DNA from: Planctomycetia bacterium
GTDB taxonomy: Bacteria > Planctomycetota > Planctomycetia > Planctomycetales > Planctomycetaceae
DNA: 37,118 nt
Reading direction: 5' to 3'
NCBI GenBank assembly: GCA_026400935.1
Contig: JAPLNX010000283.1
Span: forward strand, 1 to 37,118
The first letter of the stretch is position 1, and the number at the start of each line of letters is the position of its first letter. Both the position numbers and the translations under genes were made by a program. The notes under the pieces were generated by a model, which saw only the letters and a program-made list of their open reading frames with translations, was not told the DNA's origin and did no database searches. Of the stretch, positions 33,620 through 37,118 are shown one piece after another.

Positions 33620-35065
33620 TTACGGCTTGAGACGAGCACGCAATTCGAACGTTATGACACGATCGGCTTCAGCTAATTGAGCTTGTCCGATTTGTTCATA
33701 GGCTTCAGCTCGCATCGCGTAACTTTCGCTATCCTGCGGATCGATCGCGATTGATGCCGTGAAATCTGAGATCGCTTCTTCGTATTGGCCCAACCGCCAA
33801 TAGACCTCACCGCGCGCCTTCAAGCAAACCGAGCAACTCGGGTCGAGGTTCACGGCGCGGTCGTAATCTTCGAGTGACTTCTCCAATTGACCAAGCTCAA
33901 GAAACAACCCGCCTCGGCAGTTATGTGACTCGTGATTGTCCGGATCGAGTTCCAGCGCATGATTGAAATCAGCCAGTGCTAATTCCGGTTTCCCCAGCGA
34001 TCGCAACGTATCGCCTCGATTGCGATAGGCGATGACCATTTTGGGATCGAGTTCGATCGCCTTCGAGTAATCATCCAATGCCTTCTGGTACTCACCCCGT
34101 TCAAACCACAAGTTTCCACGATTGTGCCATGCACCAAACTGTTGAGGCTCCAGTCGCACGGCAAGGTTGTAATCCGCGAGTGCGTTTTCCGGATTACCCA
34201 ACTCATCCCACAGATTGCCTCGACGGTAATAAAGATCGCCGTCATCGGGGTCTAACTCGATCGCGGCAGCATAGTCGGCGAGCGCCTTCTCACGATCGCC
34301 TTTTTTCATCCACGCATCGCCGCGGCTAGAAAGAGCCCGACGATTGTCCGGCTCATATTTCAGCGAGTTGCCGAAGTCCTCGATCGCTTCATCAATTTTC
34401 CCGGAGTTCAACCACGCAAGACCTCGATTGAACAGGATCATCGGATCGTTGGGGGCGAGTTCCAGGGCGCGGCTGTAATCCTCCAAAGCATTCTCCAACT
34501 CCCCTAACTCGTCCCAGCAATTGCCTCGATCCATCACTGCCGGAACGTAGTCTGGATCAAACGCCAGCGCTTGCGTGAAGTCGTCGATCGCTTTGTGGTA
34601 TTCCTTCTTTCCCTCCCAAGCGAGCCCACGGTCGTAAAATAGATCCGCGTTATCGGGAGTCAAATCAATCGCTGTGTTGTAATCATCAATCGCGTCGTCC
34701 CACTTCATCTGATCGGCCAGCACACCGCCGCGTAACAGCAACGCTTCCGAATCAAAGGGGTCCAGATGCAGCACCTCGGTTAGGTCTTCGCCGGCTCGTT
34801 CAGGCTCGTTAATCAGAGAGAAAATGCGCGCTCGATTGAAGAAGTACGCCGGAGTTGTCGGGTTCAAATCGATTGCCGCAGTGAAGTCTTCCAGTGCTCG
34901 CTCTGCGATCCCCAGCTTGTCCCAAACCAGTCCACGATCGTTATAGAAATCGGGCTCGTGTGGATCGATTTCAATCGCGAGGTTGAACTCACGCAGCGCA
35001 TCGCGAAACCTCCCCTTTTCAAAGAGTCGATTCGCTCGATCGTAGTGCCGTTCCGACTTGCTCAC
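33620..35065 (-). CDS. Tetratricopeptide repeat protein (about 14 TPR units)
   Basis: Almost the whole protein consists of 34-residue TPR units, with the typical pattern of an aromatic/Asn-Arg-Gly motif and a DP turn. Examples are FYNDRGLVWDKLG...AIDLNP, LFYDRGLAWEGKKEYHKAI, LYYRRGNLWDELGNPENAL and AYRNRGDTLRSLGKPELAL. About 14 units can be counted. No signal peptide or membrane helix is seen, so it is probably a cytoplasmic scaffold. I prefer GTG 35065, with AGGA at 35071-35074 five bases before it; a TTG at 35083 is also open but has no ribosome-binding site. It lies 12 bp before glnE, and a part in a GlnE complex is inference. Confidence 0.85.
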   Translation of the reverse strand: MSKSERHYDRANRLFEKGRFRDALREFNLAIEIDPHEPDFYNDRGLVWDKLGIAERALEDFTAAIDLNPTTPAYFFNRARIFSLINEPERAGEDLTEVLHLDPFDSEALLLRGGVLADQMKWDDAIDDYNTAIDLTPDNADLFYDRGLAWEGKKEYHKAIDDFTQALAFDPDYVPAVMDRGNCWDELGELENALEDYSRALELAPNDPMILFNRGLAWLNSGKIDEAIEDFGNSLKYEPDNRRALSSRGDAWMKKGDREKALADYAAAIELDPDDGDLYYRRGNLWDELGNPENALADYNLAVRLEPQQFGAWHNRGNLWFERGEYQKALDDYSKAIELDPKMVIAYRNRGDTLRSLGKPELALADFNHALELDPDNHESHNCRGGLFLELGQLEKSLEDYDRAVNLDPSCSVCLKARGEVYWRLGQYEEAISDFTASIAIDPQDSESYAMRAEAYEQIGQAQLAEADRVITFELRARLKP

Positions 35066-35198
35066 AGTTTTCCTCACAACCAAAGAGGCGAAAACTACTG
35101 GCTGACCGAAGACGACGCAATCAAGCCTTCACCGACTGAACCATTTTGGCGAGCGGGGTGGCGCCAGCCTCGTTCGCCTGAGCACACATTAAAATCTA

Positions 35199-37118
35199 TC
35201 AGCGTAATGGGGCCGTCTCGATTCGGGCGGACTTCGAGGGCTTCTGTTCCGGAGGCACGCCCAATTGGATCAGCGACTTGTGGAGGATTTCACGAGCGGG
35301 CGGAGCAGCGATGTCACCACCGAAATGTTCGCCGCTTGTGGTCGGTTCATCGACCATAACCAACACGATCACGCGCGGATTCGCCGCCGGAGCACCGCCA
35401 ACGAACGAACTCACATGCAGTCGGTTCGAGTACTTTCCCGTCGCCGGATCGCGTTTCTGAGCCGTCCCTGTTTTACCAAAGACGGTGTAGTCGTCGAGCC
35501 GCGCCTTCTTGGCTGTCCCGCGTTTGATCACTTCGGTCATCACCGACTCAACAAGCCAACGTGTCACGTCAGGTCGAATTGTCTTCGAGACAATCGCCGA
35601 CGACAGCGGCATCTCATCATCCACACGAATCAACTCCTCATTGCTCCGTCGATCACGTTGTTCGTCACCGCTCACATCTTTATCTGATACGGAGTTAATT
35701 AAGTCTTGAAAGCCTTCGAGATCATCGCGGTCTTCATCGACTCCACGATTATCGCCACGGCTCGCCGGATTCCGAATTTGCAGCGAGATATTCCGCAGCC
35801 ACGAATCCTTCTCCGCAGTCCGGCGATTACGCTCAGGTCTCTCCGCCCACGGTCGTCCAACCGGAGCCGTTCGTGTCCCGCGCACGAGTCGCGGACTGAT
35901 CAGTTTCCCTCCGTTCGTCAGCGCCGTATACGCCGACGCTAACTGCAACGCAGTGACGGCGACTTCTTGGCCCATCGGAATCGAGCCGGTTGAGTAGGAC
36001 GTCCATTTCTTCAACGGATGCAATCGCCCCGCCAGTTCCCCCGGAAGCTCAATCCCTGTCTGACGACCGAAGCCGAACGTCACTGCCGCTCGATACAACT
36101 CCGCATTGCCGATGCGCTCGCCGATCTTCGCCATGCCGATATTACTCGACTTCACCAAAATGTCGGTAACGTTGAGCACGCCATACTTGTGATGATCGTG
36201 CAGTTCGCGCCGTCCCATGAAGTAAGTGCCGTTCTCGCAATTGAACGACTCATCTCGGCGAATCAAGCCTTGATCAATCCCCCAGCCAACAACGAACGGC
36301 TTGAACGTCGAGCCGGGTTCGTACATTGCGGCGATTGCCTGATTTTTCCACGCCTCTTCGCTGACGTGAGTCAGATTATTCGGGTCATACGTCGGTCGCG
36401 AGGCCATCGCGAGTACTTCACCGGTCTTCGCATCCAGCACGATCGACGCCGAATGTTTCGCCCGCCACTTCTCCATCAACTTGTCAAGTTCTTCTTCAAC
36501 ATGAAGTTGTATAACCGTGTCAATCGACAACGTGATGCTCTTGCCGTGCTGCGGTGCCTCGCTGGCGTCCGACTGCATGTCGATCACGCGCCGCCGCGAA
36601 TCGAGCACGAGTCGCCGGCGCCCCGGCTTCCCGGTGAGATATTCGTTGAGATGCTGCTCAACACCACCACGCCCGACGCCGTCGATATCACGTCCGCCGA
36701 TCACATGTGCCGCGAGATGTCCTTGTGGGTACTGTCGCATGAACTCATCACGAAAGCCGCCGAGGTCATGTGGCCATTTCAATTCGCTGAGTCGATCGAC
36801 GACATCGGCATCAACGATGCGACGACGAACCCAAAAGAAGTGTTTCTCGCTCTGTTCACCGATGCGTGACTGAAGCTGATCGGCATCTTGCCCGATTGCC
36901 GTAGCCAGCTTCTGCACGAGTTCCCATTGCCCTGGAGTCTGCGTCAATCGGCTCGGCACAACAAAGAAACTCTTCGTCGCAATCGTCGTCGCCAGCACGC
37001 GCCCATCGCGATCTAGGATCTCACCTGGCCGAGCGGGAAGCTCTTCAATAAACGCACTTTGCTGCTCGACTTGATCCGAGAAACGATGTCGGCTGAACCA
37101 TTGCAACTGCACCAACCG
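35199..37118 (-). CDS. ftsI: Class B penicillin-binding protein (FtsI/PBP2 type), N-terminus beyond window
   Basis: A peptidoglycan transpeptidase. Near the visible N-terminus it has ARPGEILDRDGRVLA, the start of the class B dimerisation domain. The transpeptidase domain has the SxxK motif EPGSTFKPF, SxN in VKSSNIGM, and KTG in VFGKTGTAQ. The membrane anchor should lie just upstream, outside the window. The frame is open to the edge (37118), so the start is not visible. Between SxN and KTG lies an unusual charged insert of about 85 residues (around 35620-35880) with segments such as RGDNRGVDEDRDDLEG. A gap of 115 bp separates it from the TPR gene. Seeing this gene fits a planctomycete that makes peptidoglycan. 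Confidence 0.9.
   Translation of the reverse strand, partial: RLVQLQWFSRHRFSDQVEQQSAFIEELPARPGEILDRDGRVLATTIATKSFFVVPSRLTQTPGQWELVQKLATAIGQDADQLQSRIGEQSEKHFFWVRRRIVDADVVDRLSELKWPHDLGGFRDEFMRQYPQGHLAAHVIGGRDIDGVGRGGVEQHLNEYLTGKPGRRRLVLDSRRRVIDMQSDASEAPQHGKSITLSIDTVIQLHVEEELDKLMEKWRAKHSASIVLDAKTGEVLAMASRPTYDPNNLTHVSEEAWKNQAIAAMYEPGSTFKPFVVGWGIDQGLIRRDESFNCENGTYFMGRRELHDHHKYGVLNVTDILVKSSNIGMAKIGERIGNAELYRAAVTFGFGRQTGIELPGELAGRLHPLKKWTSYSTGSIPMGQEVAVTALQLASAYTALTNGGKLISPRLVRGTRTAPVGRPWAERPERNRRTAEKDSWLRNISLQIRNPASRGDNRGVDEDRDDLEGFQDLINSVSDKDVSGDEQRDRRSNEELIRVDDEMPLSSAIVSKTIRPDVTRWLVESVMTEVIKRGTAKKARLDDYTVFGKTGTAQKRDPATGKYSNRLHVSSFVGGAPAANPRVIVLVMVDEPTTSGEHFGGDIAAPPAREILHKSLIQLGVPPEQKPSKSARIETAPLR

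Noticed and set aside
36018-36869. Long plus-strand open frame of 283 codons
   Set aside because: It lies wholly antisense to the penicillin-binding protein gene, whose catalytic motifs are clear, and reads as a compositional shadow rich in Arg, Leu and His.

Overview
The window looks like chromosomal DNA of a planctomycete. The reasons are a lone gene for formylmethanofuran dehydrogenase subunit C (an archaeal-type C1 enzyme otherwise found mainly in methylotrophs and planctomycetes), a twin-arginine-exported Gfo/Idh/MocA oxidoreductase, a squalene-cyclase-like repeat protein with an N-terminal membrane anchor, a creatininase-family hydrolase, long TPR proteins, a mixed GC of about 55 percent by eye, frequent TTG/GTG starts, and intergenic gaps filled with palindromic repeats. 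The species cannot be fixed from the sequence alone.

Layout. Positions 1-138 are the right end of an IS66-family element that has cut into an alpha/beta-hydrolase gene (139-1571), leaving it without a 5' end. Next are a ribonuclease HII-like protein, apbE overlapping a DoxX-like membrane protein, a DUF4160/DUF2442 pair, and a Tat-exported oxidoreductase. Then come an Ntn-hydrolase, an ACS-type MFS transporter and a secreted alpha-toroid protein. From 12 to 18.4 kb there are a tiny membrane protein, a TetA-like MFS transporter, pdxH, a squalene-cyclase-like repeat protein, a creatininase and a tRNA-dihydrouridine synthase. From 18.6 to 25.4 kb there are an AddB-like PD-(D/E)XK nuclease, two tandem paralogous GT-C membrane proteins and a QueD/PTPS-family enzyme. 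All of these are on the plus strand.

After 25.5 kb most genes are on the minus strand: xerC with a small conserved-looking partner, sixA, a small lysine-rich monoheme protein, a lysine-rich double YHS/TRASH-like protein, glnE, a 14-repeat TPR protein and a class B penicillin-binding protein that runs off the right edge. The only plus-strand gene here is fhcC.

The most unusual item is GlnE (29912-33607). Between its two nucleotidyltransferase halves it carries what reads as a complete GlnD-type tandem ACT module. This suggests a glutamine synthetase adenylyltransferase that could sense glutamine itself, and it sits 12 bp downstream of the TPR gene. The other systematic signal is a set of at least nine palindromic or inverted-repeat elements in the gaps, of several sequence types. 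One copy sits in frame inside the nuclease gene.

No tRNA, rRNA, CRISPR array, riboswitch or origin was recognised.
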